A DNA stretch of 64,000 nucleotides. Source: Neodiprion pinetum. Lineage: Eukaryota > Arthropoda > Insecta > Hymenoptera > Diprionidae. The notes under the pieces were generated by a model. That model did not search any database, was not told the origin of the DNA, and saw only the letters and a list, made by a program, of their open reading frames with translations. The position numbers and the translations under genes were made by a program. The stretch spans positions 39,410,607-39,474,606 of the forward strand of contig NC_060235.2 in assembly GCF_021155775.2 (NCBI RefSeq), in the 5' to 3' direction. Below are positions 1 to 13,339 of this stretch, in pieces. Positions within the stretch are counted from its first letter, which is position 1; each line of letters starts with the position of its first letter.

Positions 1-172
1 CCGTAGTAAAATTAAGACCGTAGCACTAAAGCAATAAGTATGTAAAGTCATGCTTGAGAAAGGATGAAAATGATGATTAAAACTTTTGAAAAACATAACA
101 GTTGCCTATGAAGTTTTGCTCAAACTAATCATTTCTGCACAACGAAAATTGATTGTCACGACATCTTTACAG

Positions 173-3100
173 CAACTCGTTGTCCGAGGATGTAGAAGTA
201 AGATTTGACATACAGCATTCAGATTTGGTGAAGACAAATCCTGCAAATTTTTCACTCTCCGCTGCAAACACAACCGCACAATGGACTATCACAGTATTTG
301 GTCTAAGTGCGGGCTATTCTACAGTTTCCGCAAATATTACACCTAGCGATGCCGCATCGTAAGTATAAACAAACCTCTGAAAATTAAATCAGTTTACTCG
401 ATCAATTCGAATCGTCAATACTACAGGGAATTACATACTAAAAAAGGCAAAATATTTTTATCCAGTCTCTTCGTAGTTGTATCAGTATGTAATTTTCAGA
501 TGAATTGAACCTGGTTGAATAAATCTTCCATTCCGGTGATGTAACTCATATTTGTGCTATTTACCATTCGACCTACTCACGTTATCTGGAAAGCTGTCGG
601 AAATATTTCGGTGCGCTCTTATTTTCTGTTTTCATCAAAATAAACGATCAAATAATTGAAGCAGATGATAGTTGTATCGATGTTTATTGTTTATCCGTTT
701 CGTGGTGGTGTACACTTCGCTTGATAACCTTGTGAACTTTGTCTGTGATCAAGTACGATGCTTGGTCAGTATTCTTCTGAAATTCGTCCTGTAAAGACGT
801 GTTCCTAAAGAAGGTGAAATAATATTGTGTTTCAAAAGTTAACTGTGCTCGTTCGAAAGTAGTGAATTTGGTATACTCATAAATTATTTTTGAACGTTAT
901 TTTCGCGAGTGTACTTTTGAATATCGATAAAAAATCTAAAATGACTATTTACAAAGTTATAATAATACCCGAATCTGAGTATAGATTGGGAAACTTTGAC
1001 TTCGAGTAAGAAATTGCACAAATAGCCATTCACTGACCAATTTATGTCTCAATTTTTCATTCACATTATCAATATTAATTTCAGTGTTACCAACGCCTTC
1101 GTACGTGTGACTATAGAAAAGTCAGAGACCCTGCGTCACGTGAGTGTCGTAGTTGGTTGGGTGTATTTCTTGGCATGGAGCATCAGTTTTTATCCCCAAA
1201 TTCACATCAACTACAAACGCAAGAGTGTAGTGGGTTTGAATTTTGATTTCCTGTCGTTAAATATCGTCGGTTTTGTAATGTACAGTTTGTTCAACTGCGG
1301 ACTCTATTGGATTCCCGAAATCGAGGTAAATTTCGAAACCAAAATATTAATTCCAGGTCTCCGATTCGATGGCAATATTTTCGCAAACTTAATTAGGTCA
1401 TTTCATTTTGCAGCAAGAATATTTCAATCGCTATCCCAAGGGTTTAAACCCTGTCAAAGTGAACGATGTTGTATTTGCATTGCACGCCGTGTTTGCAACG
1501 ACAGTTACGATCCTTCAGTGTTTCATTTACGAGGTTAGTATGTTACTTTATCAAACCAAAGTAGTTTGTGGAACTTTGAACTTGGCCTGGTTAAGAAGTC
1601 AAGTTTTTTTCCGCTCCACTGATTACAAACAGACGCTGCAAAAGGAATGTGAAGTTTTATTCATTTGGTCAGATGTTTCGCCTATATTTCAGGAAAAATA
1701 AACTAACAATTGACTCGTAACGCAGTAGATATTCCACTCTTCATTATTCGCGTCTACAAAGTAAATTGCCACAAAAAAAGCACGGATGATGAATAAATAT
1801 ATAATGAATAAATATGTTTAATAAATATCAAACAGTGATGAAAGTTTTATAATATCGGCATGATGAAACAATATTCGGATACTAATCGCAACTGGAACGA
1901 AAATTTATGTAACTTAGTGTAATTTGTTAAATTTCAGAGAGGGACGCAGAGAGTGTCAATAATGGCGCGTGTGATACATGGAATTTTTACAATTTTTATA
2001 CTAGTCTCAATAATTCTAGCTGGAATAGACACAATCAAGTGGTTAGACTTTTTGTATTACTGCAGCTACGTAAAACTGGCTATTACGCTTATCAAATACG
2101 TACCACAGGCGTTTTATAATTACAAAAGAAAATCAACAATAGGATGGAGTATCGGAAATATATTCTTGGATTTCACCGGCGGCATGTTATCAATGCTGCA
2201 AATGATACTCGATGCATACAATTATGGTAAAAATGAAAACGAAACTTCTTTATAACAACATTAAATTTACTTTCAATTGAAGGTGTTATTTATAGTCGAA
2301 AGAAAATTTTTTAAACTGTCATTGGAATATATTTGATAGTTTGAATTGCCAAGTTTCAAAGTCAAATAAGTCATATTCGTACGCGCTTTATCTGATTTCC
2401 CCAAAAGATGATATTCGATATTTTCCGACAGATGACTGGGACAGCATTTTCGGAGATCCAACAAAGTTTGGACTAGGATTTTTCTCCGTTGCTTTTGACA
2501 TTTTCTTCCTTGTACAACATTACGTATTATACAGGTATGTGAAAGTAGCTAAAATCGGTCCCGATTCTAAGGTTTACTATTGATTGGAATATTTATCACG
2601 GTGAACATTTATCTGGGAATATGTTCGAAAATATTATGTCAAACAATAGGCAAACTATTGCATGCCAGCTTTTGCTTTACTAACCAGCTTTATTTAACAA
2701 TTAAACCACCCACACTTCAACATGCACTTTGCACAAATGAGCTTGTTATGCCATTTTCTTTAGTTAGAGATAAGAATTATCCACAGCTTGAGCCAAAAGA
2801 AAATGAATGAATAAAATTGACCTTAGGTGTATTTCGGCCAACCATTTATTGTGGCGAACATTCCGTAAGACATTATTCTGCAGGTTTTGACTTTTAAATA
2901 AAATTTTCAAACTCAATGTTATTTTTTCAATCGGAGAATAAATTTGGCGAATATTAGGCAAAGGTAAATGTTAAGGCCCGTTACCAAGTATCACTGCAAA
3001 GTGATTCGCTGTTAAAACCGCAACTGGGGTAGAGCAAGAGTTTTTACCTTTACAGACACGCCAGTGAAAAGCAGATTGACCTGAATGGACGAGTATAGCC

Positions 3101-4256
3101 GGCGGTGCAACTTTAGCTTACACGTCACGCCATTTTCACCTTTTATATATATATATTTATTACTTAACGAACTGCATATTGCAGTATAGTTGATTGTGAT
3201 GTACGTAGATAAATTTTTGGTAGTTACCTTAGAAGAGTATAATAAGATGCTAGAGTTCAAAACTGTTACACTTTTGTATATAAATGTATGTAATATAATG
3301 TAAAGAATATTTATTAAATTGAGAATGTTAACGTTTTTCCAGTGAAAAAAAAAAAATTAAATTTGTATGTTATGCATTTTTATCATCAATGCGAAGTAAG
3401 GAGTCAAGTACTCAATTTCTCTTATTATACTCTTTGGTTGTTAGAAATATAGATATGAGTCTATGTAGTTTTTTTTATGGTATTGAAACAAAACACTGTG
3501 TGCATTGATCATTATTATTTTTACATTATTAGGTGGTGCCTAGAGCCCAAATATATACCTACATATATATATATACTTATCCATACATATATATTATAAA
3601 CATATTTATTATACTCATGTTCCCAAACCGTCTTAATTTTATGTACGTGAATGATTAGAAAATTCTTTTTGTACAATTTCGTCATTCCCTATCGATGCTT
3701 CCCAACATCGTGTGTATATTTTTGCCTGCAGAGCATGCTGTGTATAAAATTTTTTTTTTTTTTATTTTGTAGTAAAATATCCGCTCATTATCCGTAAGGA
3801 AATCCTCTATAAATACCGTCCTACTACCCTGACAATAAACAAATATAAAAGTGTGACTTTTCACAAAACGTAATTGTCGCAAAAAAAATTGTTGCAGAAG
3901 TCGCATTGAATAGAAGAATAGCCTTGGTATAAATACTATTCCATTATATAATATTTGTTACAACGCCTCTCGTCTCTGCATATTTAGCTTTAATGAAAAC
4001 AGGACATCATATAAAAAAACTTCCGACCGTCTAAAAAAACTTTGAAATACCCATATCTGAGATACAGATCTACTCCAAAAAAACTGGTGTTGAATTTCAT
4101 GAAAAAAGTTTTGCATCGAATCGATCCAACATCAGAATACGCTTATTTTTATATCATGTCGTAGTTGTTCTTGTGTGTAGATCAAGAATCTTACGTATTA
4201 TTGAATATAGCATTTGTAAATTTAAAAGAATGCATATCAGACCCATTTTTTCTTTA

Positions 4257-4292
<36 letters not shown>

Positions 4293-6184
4293 ATAAATGT
4301 TAAAAAATGAAATATAATTCAATGAATCTATGACATGCCCATCTGTCTCCATCTTATGTTTGAACGGGCATAGTTTTCATATGACAAAATAAAGTATAAA
4401 AACCATTTGTAGAACAAAAATCCAATCATTTATGTTTGGCGTCACGGGAGAGTGAGCGATGATTGTCATAATTTCTGTATGATGCAAATGTACGCTAATT
4501 GGAAGTTATGTTTATAGATTTGGGTACCTACCACCTGCCCGATCCATCCATAATTATAGCAGACTGTACCCAGAGTGTAGATCGTAGAACAAGAGGCGAT
4601 GTCAGCTACAGTAGCTAGCAATCATAGAATAAGTCTCCATGATGGTAAATTCTGATCGGTCGCATAGTTAGACGCAGTTCGTTATTTCTTAGGAGACAGC
4701 AAGACGGTTACTTCAGCTTGCGTGTGATTGGGTCTGATGAGACTGTCGCACCGTAGTTCTTCTTGCAAACAGTAAATGGTAAGGCAAATAAAACACTACT
4801 TGTTCGATGTCGCAGCCTCTTAGGATCGAGGAGTAAAAGCCAAAATCGTGCAACTCCAGTATCGGCGTTGATTTCATGTGTTTCAAGCCCGTACCTTATA
4901 CATGTAATTTATGTACCTATTTATTTATGACATTTGTTACACCTATGCATGGCGATTTGCATGCTGCATGAATGTACACTGTATATTGCACAGATGACTG
5001 CGATTTTTCATGTTACGCATAAATTCCATCCCAACGACAGATCTGCATTGTTACCGTAACCTGTGTTAGGTACTGTTATCTTTATAAAAATTTCCAAAAC
5101 TTTAAACAATTGCTAAATTAAATGTAATAAACAAAAAATTCTATGATACTTATTCAAATTAATATTATTATTATTGCTATCAGTATTACAATTAACACTG
5201 AATTTCTTATCTGCGATTGAAAAGGTTTCACAGTAACAAAATGTATAATAAAATGGCAAGTATATATTGAAAGAAGGATTACTTGTGGCTGATGATTATC
5301 AGTTGGATAATTCAAATGCCTTCAAAATGGATAAGTAAAGATCAGAAGATCTGATCTTAGGTTTGCGCGTACAGTAATTTTGTATTTTTTACAAGTTAAT
5401 TGCATTTCATACCGTAACTATCATTTTAACTCACTAATCTTGTTGAAACTAATTCTGTATGAAAAACATTTCTCAACTATCACTGGAAGGGGATCTGGGA
5501 TACAATTCACATTTAAAATTTGTCTCTGTGCGCATTTTACAGTCAAATTAGCAGAGACTTCGGTATTTAAAAATAAGACTTATCAGTTTTGCTTTATGAA
5601 GAGCACGAGGAACGAGGGACCAAGAAATGATTATAAGTAATTTATGAAAGAATTTTAATAGTCTAAACAGATAACTAATATGGTACGTACAGTTTTATAC
5701 CGAACTTTACACGCGGGGGAAAAAGGAGTAGAGCCAACGGAGGAGGGGGGGGGGATATCCCCCCTAAAATTGATGTGACACTTTTTTTTTTTGACAATTT
5801 GTGCTGTCATTAGAAGTATTTAATCTTTTCTAGTTTTTATTTATCATTGATTTGAAAAGTATTTCATTCGATAATACAACTTTTCTGTTTTATTTTATTC
5901 GTTCCTTGGGCCCCATTGAAGTTTGAAATGATATTAAAAATATAAAAGAACAAACTTCATGATAAAACATTAATTTATTTTATAATTGCATATGTATATA
6001 GATAGATATATTAATTTATCTCCGTATATTTGGGTACAATTTATGATTATATTGTTATTATTATTTTTTTTTTTACAGGGATCGTAATGATTACTTGGAG
6101 CTCCCAGAAGACTGCTGTGAAGATCAAAATCAAGAAAATCATCGAGTGGATACCAGCCTAGGTTATCAAGCTGTTGATAAATAA
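173..6184 (+). CDS. Ctns: Cystinosin, lysosomal cystine/proton cotransporter (5' end outside window)
   Basis: Exports cystine from the lysosome together with protons. Inferred exons: 173-358, 1085-1325, 1414-1533, 1938-2226, 2432-2534, 6079-6184; phases agree at every junction (TC+T, 0, 0, G+AT, AG+G). The first visible exon encodes the glycosylated lumenal region (NFS, NTT and NIT sequons) and starts mid-codon, so the signal peptide and start lie upstream of the window. Two PQ-loop repeats are present (FYPQIHINYKRKSVVGLNFD and YVPQAFYNYKRKSTIGWSIG), followed by the conserved LDFTGG segment and IFGDPTKFG. The aspartates of GLNFD and LDFTGG match positions implicated in proton coupling in human cystinosin. 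The last exon, after a 3.5-kb intron, encodes an acidic tail ending GYQAVDK, similar to the GYDQL lysosomal sorting signal. Seen: exons and motifs. Known: family function. Start and upstream exons are not visible. Confidence 0.93.
4257..4293. repeat. (TA)n microsatellite
   Basis: An almost uninterrupted AT/TA run within the cystinosin intron. Confidence 0.9.
5745..5764. repeat. G-run/C-run palindrome
   Basis: Ten consecutive G, then ATAT, then six C. The inner 16 bases (5749-5764) form a perfect palindrome in otherwise AT-rich intron DNA. Confidence 0.8.
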
Positions 6185-6230
6185 ATGCCCTATTTAATTG
6201 AATGAAAAGTTATAGATTGTTCATATTTTT

Positions 6231-6236
6231 AATAAA
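6231..6236 (+). terminator. Polyadenylation signal AATAAA of cystinosin
   Basis: Canonical hexamer 47 bases after the cystinosin stop codon, in AT-rich sequence. The distance suits a short 3'UTR. It is inferred from position only. Confidence 0.6.
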
Positions 6237-6239
6237 TGA

Positions 6240-9200
6240 CAAAATATTTATTTAATTAAGTTTACCTTAAAAGTACGACTCGTCATTCATTCCTACTTTT
6301 AATTCCGAGATCTAGATTCTGATTACAGATTTGTTCGATTTATTATTAAGTTATGTGTTTGTCTAAATGTTCGTTAAGTTTGTTATGAATATTTTTTAAC
6401 TGCAATTTCAAATATAGAACACGGATAGTAGATTACAGTAGCTAGAATCGTATATTTTTAAATATTCGTTTAATAAGCAGTATATACGTGCTGCTTTCAT
6501 GCTTTTTAATCGGTCAGACGGACGGTGATGCTTACAGTAAAACTAAAAGTCAATACAATCCGCAATATCAAGTCGAACAAATGCACCGCCGACACCACAA
6601 ATTATGTTACTGATCTCAGTGGTTACCGTTATTAAATTGTCAGTAACAATTATACTATTGATTATCCTATTATTTGATATTAACAGTAACAAAAAAAAAA
6701 AAAATGTACACGAAGCTCGATCTACATACTCATGAATAAAACGAACCTCAATAGAATTGAATAATTGGTTGCGAAGATTTAAATTCCCAAAATTCATCCA
6801 CCTCGATTTATACTCTGCGTTCTGCACCATAACGATTAGTGTAGTTCTTATATATCGCATAGTTTTCGTTAATTAGTGAAACTTTTTGAACCTGTAATTT
6901 TTAATTCTATAGTTTTCTCGCGCTGTTTTCAATATACCCATAGCTTTCTTCCGCTTTTCTATACTTCAATCGATACTTTTCTACAGGTGTGCTATACTCC
7001 GCTAAGAGTACGGTCTTTAGCTTCAATAAATTCTAAATGAGCCTCGATATCACTTGGATATTGTATTTTCCTACGTTAGTACAAAACAGTTATATGTACT
7101 GTTTATTCTTCATTATTCTGCCCGTAAGATTTTTTCTATATAATGCTACAAATCACGTTTGCACATGCGTGTGGGTATAACGTATTGTGATTTTATGACA
7201 ATAAATTTCGTCAAAAAATACCACAGAACGATCAGCTTAGTCCTGAGAGATTTGAAAGACTACGCACAGGACCTGGAGCACAGGAACCACGGAGCGCTTG
7301 TCCTGAAAGTCGAGTTCCTATAGATACTGGACCTTGAGCGCAGAAACTACAGAGCGCTCGTCCTGGAAGTCGAGTTTCACCATGTAGCGGATCTGGAGCG
7401 CCGAAACTACGGAGCGCTTGTCCTGGAACTCAAGTTTCACAAGGTAGCAGACCCTGAGCACAGAAACTACGGAGTGCTTGTCCCTAAAGTCGAGTTGCAC
7501 CAGGTAGTGGACCTGGAGCGCTTGTCCTGGAAGACGAATTTCACCAGGTCGCGGACCCTGAGTGCAGAAACTAAGGAGCGCTTGTCCTGGAAGTCGAGTT
7601 TCACCAGGTAGCGTAGCTGGAGTGCTTTTCCTAGAACTCGAGTAGCACAAGGAAGCGGACCAGGAGAGCAGGATCCAGGAGGTAGAGAATCCGGTACTCG
7701 AAGTCTGCGGAGCGCAGTTCTCATACGTCCGCTCTACTGCGCGTTTGTTTCCGGACTGAGGAATTGAACTAGCTGATTTTCGTTGTATAGATCGATGATA
7801 TCAAGAGAAAAAAAATTTTGGGTGACGTCACTTTCTGAACATCCGAACTTTCGTTTTGAACTTTAATACTATGTATGCTGTATGATGTATGATGTATGAT
7901 GAAATGATATGATATATAATGATTTTAGTTTTTACATTTCAGACAAGAAATACGCACTTTGTCTTCCCTACCGATTTCCTACCGCGCAGTAAAGCAAAAA
8001 GTAATAACGGCAAATACATTCATCGTCTTCATTGTTTTGAGCGATTAAAATAAGTTTGATTGCACCACAACGATTATATTTCAATATTTTCCGTCGTGTG
8101 AGCAGCACTTTGTGTGGAAAATTTCTCAAATGTCCGGTTGAATAATCTAATTGTCAGTCTTCTTGTATAATTACAGCTAATTGTACGACATTACGGCTAA
8201 TTACACTGACCCGTCTCTGATGCTTGCTGGGTATGAATATAGCAAGGCATGATAACTATATTACACATGCATGCACTTGCCTTATCGCATTTCAGTGTAA
8301 ATAATACAAACTGATCGATGTTCGTGTGTGTTTGCATTTTACATTGAAATGAACAGTGCTGGCGACGTTTATCTAGAAAGTGTAGAGACCTCCACAACCT
8401 GATTACTCACGGAGTGGAAATTTCATACCCTGAAAAGCCTGTTGAAAATTCAAAATTTTGCTGCTAGATTTACACGAAGTGTAGAAGAACCCCATGCCGA
8501 CTGATAATACGCTAATTTAGCTCTTACAGAAAAAACGAAAGGCCGGTGAAACTTTAACGTAAGTCAAACTTTTATTCTGTAGATAAATGAAAGAATTCAA
8601 CTAAACAATATTTCTGCAGTTTTTCAGCTTTTGGTAGTATGTGTACCGAGAAAATATGAAAGTTCAAAGAACCTTCCGCGGAAAATTGATTTCGCTGCGA
8701 AAAGGTTGCAACTTATTCTCAATACACGTACTATCCTTGTGTGAAGAATTTCAGACAGATCTATTCATTTTAAGTTTTGTGATGAAAACAAAAACTCCAT
8801 ATTTGTCGAATCCCCCTCACCCCGTAAATCACCTGAAAGAACTCCGAAATCCTGAGATTCCTTAAGTCGCCGGCCCTGGAAATGAATATTATGCATACAT
8901 TGATATCCCATTGATTAAAGTTATCTTTTGTGTGTCAACGCCTCTACATAATTATATGTTTCATAACAATTCTAATCGTTCAAATTGCCGATCATCAAAA
9001 GCAATTATATAGATTAGTCAACGGCTGCTCGCACTAATTGTAAATGTGTTGATTCACGTTCTGCTACCGCTGATTGTCAATTTTCACGTTTTCAGTATTT
9101 TTTTTCGGTTACTTAACGAGAAAAACGTATCTAAAAAATACGCAACACCACACACAAATTGACAACAAAATCGTTACGGTCGTGCAAAATGTAACTCTCA

Positions 9201-12200
9201 ATTCCTAATAATCTTGGCCATCCAAACCATACCTGTTGACTGTCATTTCATAGCATTAAAATTCATCATTTCGAGAATAATGATTAACGATGCCGTTGAT
9301 GAGAATGATCTGACGGTATTGTTAAGCAATCTGTAATCACGTACAAGGGGCAAAGCATACAGGAACGAACGACAAGTTGCCTGCAACAAGCCGCTGGGCG
9401 TTGGACCGCGTACGTCGATAACGCAGGAATCTGCAAACGAAAATAAAGCTATCCACGCATTGGTTGTTCGCAGAGCCGCCAGGTGCGTCGACGCCGTTCC
9501 GTCAGGATCGGCTGGCCGTACTCCAGGGTATCTTATGACCGTTCGACGGGTGTGCTGCACGGAGGTAGAATATCCCCGTCTTGAAGTGCGTGTGCACCGT
9601 GTGTACGAAGAGAAGAAATGACTGGGAGTTGAGCCCGAGTCGCGGCAAGTGGTTGTGTAGTGCGTGAAGTGCGTGTAGTGGTTTAACACGACCTGACGTT
9701 AGATGAGCGGGGAGTGAGCTCGGTGTATGAGAGAAGAGAGGGTCTCTCAGCGTGCACTTTTCGTTCGGAAATCTCGAATCGCGGATTTTTCCCGCTTGTG
9801 GAAAATTATCAACGGCGCGAATTCTCGTCCTCAGGAATAATGTGAGCTGACCCGACACAAGCCAGGACTTGGACGGCCTTGAGGGGGCGGTGAGTGACCT
9901 TTTTGAATGGCATCTTATGCGTGCAGTGGCGTGTGTGCCATTCGTGCGTACGCGCTCACCGTCCGGGACTCGAACCCCGCCGCCTCCGTTTTCCCACGAC
10001 AAAAAATACCTGCCGCGTTAATTGCGTACAGGGCTCGTTCCCCTCGAGGATAATGATCCTGCGAAACTAGAATATACGAACGCGCCTGCTGCAACCGGAT
10101 GCACAAAGCCCCTATGCACCTACTTGCTTTCTTAACGTTCGCTATTTACTAGCACGGTATAAAAACGGGCGTCTTTTGTTTTTAAGTCGATCGACGCCGC
10201 ATGCGTTATATACATTCCATTCGAATCACGCGACTCATTTTAACCGATGGATTATAAAGATTTTATTTTCGTTCTTAAAGGTTCAAAACTTCTGCACAGG
10301 TATATGGTCAAATATTGAATTCCTCTATGGCGATTTCGAAGTAGGAAAGAAAGGCATAATCAACGGTACAATATTTCACACGCTGCAGGACAATGTGAAT
10401 TTCAAACACTGATTGCGCTTGCCGGGAATGCACCGTGCCGTGGGTATTCTATGTATTCAATGAGTAAATGCATAGCATTGAAAAAGTAAATAACCGTTAG
10501 CTTAGCCCAGAGAAGTCGAAATTTGCATCGATTCGTTTACCCGAGCGGTAAAGTGAGTGATCGATGCATGGAAAATAGTACGCGTAGATATGATGTCTTA
10601 CGCTCTGTTGTGATTCCGTTGCGACGAGCCGTGCCGTGATCCCCATCCTTGCTTGCCACTACCGTAGGCATAGCTCAATGAGGTGTTTCCTTCCACCTTG
10701 ATATAGTTTATTTGACGAGTAGGTATCGCGTATCGCTGTAGTAGAACGCCTAGGGTGCAGGCAACTGTAACGTCAGGAACCGGTATTCGTTTCACGCAGA
10801 GGCAGATGAGCGTAGCCTTCGTATTCGTAGAAATTTGGAATAAAACAGTTGAGCAACGACGGGGAACGAGCGCGAAATTCGAAGAGAAAAAATCCGGTTC
10901 GTCAAATTCTGGGCACGCGTTGCGAGTTGTCGATACGAGGCAAATGAAAAAAAATACAATAACGCTCACCCTTCCTCGCGCTCTCTTTGTATTTCTTTTT
11001 TTTTTTTGTGCGATAAAAGTTGGGATTTGCGATGCGAGGCGAGTGCCGTTGACGCATCCCTCGTTCATTGGCTCGCTCGAGGGAGGAAGATCGATATTTC
11101 GACGCTCGGCGTCCCGACGTCGGAGCAATACATGAGTCACTCACCCTCGCTGAAGTGGTGGTACTCTTTTGTAGCGTGTAGCCAGAGCCATGTCCGATAT
11201 CTAACCCGCGTGCGCTTGGGTGAAACGAGCGTAGATGTACATATACATAGGATACACATGACATACAAGGTACAGCAAACGACGGGTATTCACATTTCAT
11301 TGTTTGAATGCGTATCACGTATATGCGTGCGCGATTTAAATATTCCCGGCGATGTGTGTTGAAAGCGAGTAATATAACGAAACTATGGTAGCAAGGAGTT
11401 GAATATTTGAGAGAAATTACAGAAATGTAGCAATGATAGCGAGAGCAAAACGCGATTAAGATATCTTTCGAGAATCTTACCTTTTTCATGTCTGTATTTA
11501 AACGTACGTTCAAGCTCAGCATGAGTATGCGATAAAAAAATAAAATAAATAAAAAATAAACTGATATGCTAATACCGATGAAGGGTTTAAAACTGCGGCC
11601 ACGCCGTTTCACGGGGGAATTTATACGCCTGAAACCTGTTCCTCTGAACGTTATTCCTCCAACCGACGATTAGCGTTCTCCTATAAAGTTGTTCCCTCGA
11701 AACTTAATCTAGAAACGATTTTTATCCATGTTTATTCACAGCTCCCGCTCGCTTGCTGCTCGCTGTTTATACCACCACCGGCAGAACAACTCGTTGAGTT
11801 TAACGTTGGAGGATATAGATATAATTAAATGAAAGTATAACCGCGCCGACACCCGAATACCATTTGCTACTAAACATATTTCATATCTTTGTTTCCCGAC
11901 ACTCTGCTCTTTAAAAATCGCTAAAATACCGTCTGGCTTTCACGTCAGTCACGAGAAGAATTCCGTAGCAGGATTGCTAGAATATCGATTAAGTTTTTTC
12001 GACTTCATTTTTTCAGCGGTAAAATCGCACGCTTTTCGGAATCCATAGCTAATAAATGTTACGTATTAGAATTTGTACTACACAGATGCGAAATTACGAA
12101 ATCAAAGAAGTGTTAATTAAAAAAAAAAAAAGAAAAGCCTTTATGTGCGTAACAGGCTTCCAAGTTCGTATAGTAATATGCGCCTACGTAAATATACTCA

Positions 12201-13224
12201 CGTATTTGAGATGCAGGTAGAGTCCGAGTTTCCACCTGCTATTCGTCTAGCCTGCACGGCGACGCGTTGCAGGGTGTTTGTATAATGCATAAACGAGTTT
12301 TTCCCCTATGATTATACGTTGAGACAGAGAAAAAGAAAATCTGAAATGTTCAGCGAATCGTGCACTCGGTGCACGCGAGCGCGTCGTCCATTGGTGCAGG
12401 ATATGGAAGAGGAGGCTAAGGTTTTAATAAACTCGTCGATTCGGCGGGGCGAGAAAACCCACCGAAACCCTAAATCCCGAAAAAGTTACAGCCAAGCGGC
12501 CCTAAGATAATTGGACGGACCGGATTCCATACAAGTCAGCCGCCTCCTTCGTAATTAATAGTTCCAAAGTCCTCCTCCTCTCCCTTCGTTCGTTTCGTGT
12601 TTCGGACCGGAGTCACTCGACCCGTCGAAATAATACCCACGCGTCTCGTCTCATCCTCGTAGTTTTTATACGTGTGCAGGTGCTGCCCAACACCCATGCT
12701 ACACCCGAACCTCGCATGTAAACCGAAAACTTTCAAAGTTGTTTCTTTCCCCGCTGCGCGCGTTATTCCGTCGTCTTGCAGTCGGAAATTTCCCTAAACA
12801 CGCGAGATTCGCCGGTAGAGGTGTACGTTCGACACACAGGCACGATAATTTTATTACTCGCATCACGCGTGCGGTATCCATATGTTATACCTCGTTGCCC
12901 ACAATACTTAACCAACTTTATTCCATTTGTAACGACTCAACGGTTTTCACCTACCAACTCTTTCGGAAGACTGAATGCGAAAGTCGAACCAATCTCTAAA
13001 TGAACCTGTCTCTCCATGTCCATTTTACACCGTCCGTGTAATGTAGAACTAATGAATTGGAACAGAGATAAGTTCATCGGAGTTGAAACAAAGGCGAAAC
13101 AAACAAGACCACAGTAGAATGCTAACCACTCTGTTATACCTTAGTCATTACACTATAACGTTAACGAGGGATCCTGAGACTTGAGGATAACTCGAATGAC
13201 GTTGGATCATCCTTTTTGTTTCAG
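6240..13224. other. Intergenic region between cystinosin and starry night; no convincing gene
   Basis: Apart from the minisatellite at 7.24-7.68 kb, I see no exon recognisable by family similarity. GC- and CpG-richer patches lie at about 9.3-10.1, 10.6-11.2 and 12.2-12.9 kb. They carry overlapping open frames on both strands, which looks like low stop density rather than coding sequence. These patches are plausible promoter or untranslated-exon regions of starry night, which is transcribed to the right, but no transcription start can be fixed from sequence. Confidence 0.5.
7238..7680. repeat. 60-bp minisatellite array
   Basis: Diverged tandem copies with a period of exactly 60 bp. The GAGCG/GAGCA anchor recurs at 7276, 7336, 7396, 7456 and 7516. 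The unit beginning at 7516 is 44 bp (an internal deletion), and anchors resume at 7560 and 7620. The outermost copies are degenerate. Because the period is a multiple of three, the minus strand stays open over much of the array with a repeating 20-residue pattern around DKRSVVSAL. I read this as a minisatellite, not a gene. Confidence 0.9.
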
Positions 13225-13339
13225 ATATCGAATCGGCACGCGATAATTACAATGCGGATCATTGCTCAGAGTGAAAATGGAGACTAGAGGAATAAGATGT
13301 TCAAATATATGATGCAGAGTATCGGGACCGCGACGTGAC
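13225..13339 (+). promoter_or_regulatory. 5' untranslated leader of starry night with three short upstream ORFs
   Basis: A pyrimidine-rich acceptor ending CAG lies at 13222-13224, so the start-codon exon probably begins at 13225 with further untranslated exons upstream. Three short ORFs precede the main start: 13252-13287, 13277-13312 and 13297-13338. The last one stops one base before the ATG at 13340. The ORFs are seen directly; the splice site and any translational control are inferred. Confidence 0.5.

Larger units (their letters stand above)
2535..6078 (+). other. Last intron of cystinosin (3.5 kb), no gene seen
   Basis: AT-rich intron with poly-T and TA runs. I see no conserved coding segment on either strand. 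If it is not spliced, the reading frame runs only to a stop at 2581-2583 and gives a different short C-terminus (see findings). Confidence 0.6.

Noticed and set aside
7238..7680. CRISPR array
   Set aside because: The 60-bp units are contiguous tandem repeats without unique spacers, and this is a eukaryotic genome.
9960..9995. tRNA-like T-arm (GTTCGAGTCCC on the minus strand)
   Set aside because: The T-stem has a mismatch, and no matching acceptor stem, D-arm or anticodon arm can be found upstream.
9243..10002. Minus-strand ORFs of 148 and 166 codons
   Set aside because: Low-complexity Thr/His/Arg/Ser runs produced by GTGCGTG-like repeats. There is no domain or family similarity, and the two overlap in different frames.
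10598..11612. Minus-strand ORFs of 180 and 236 codons
   Set aside because: Overlapping frames in a CpG-rich patch, with a composition unlike the true exons of this window.
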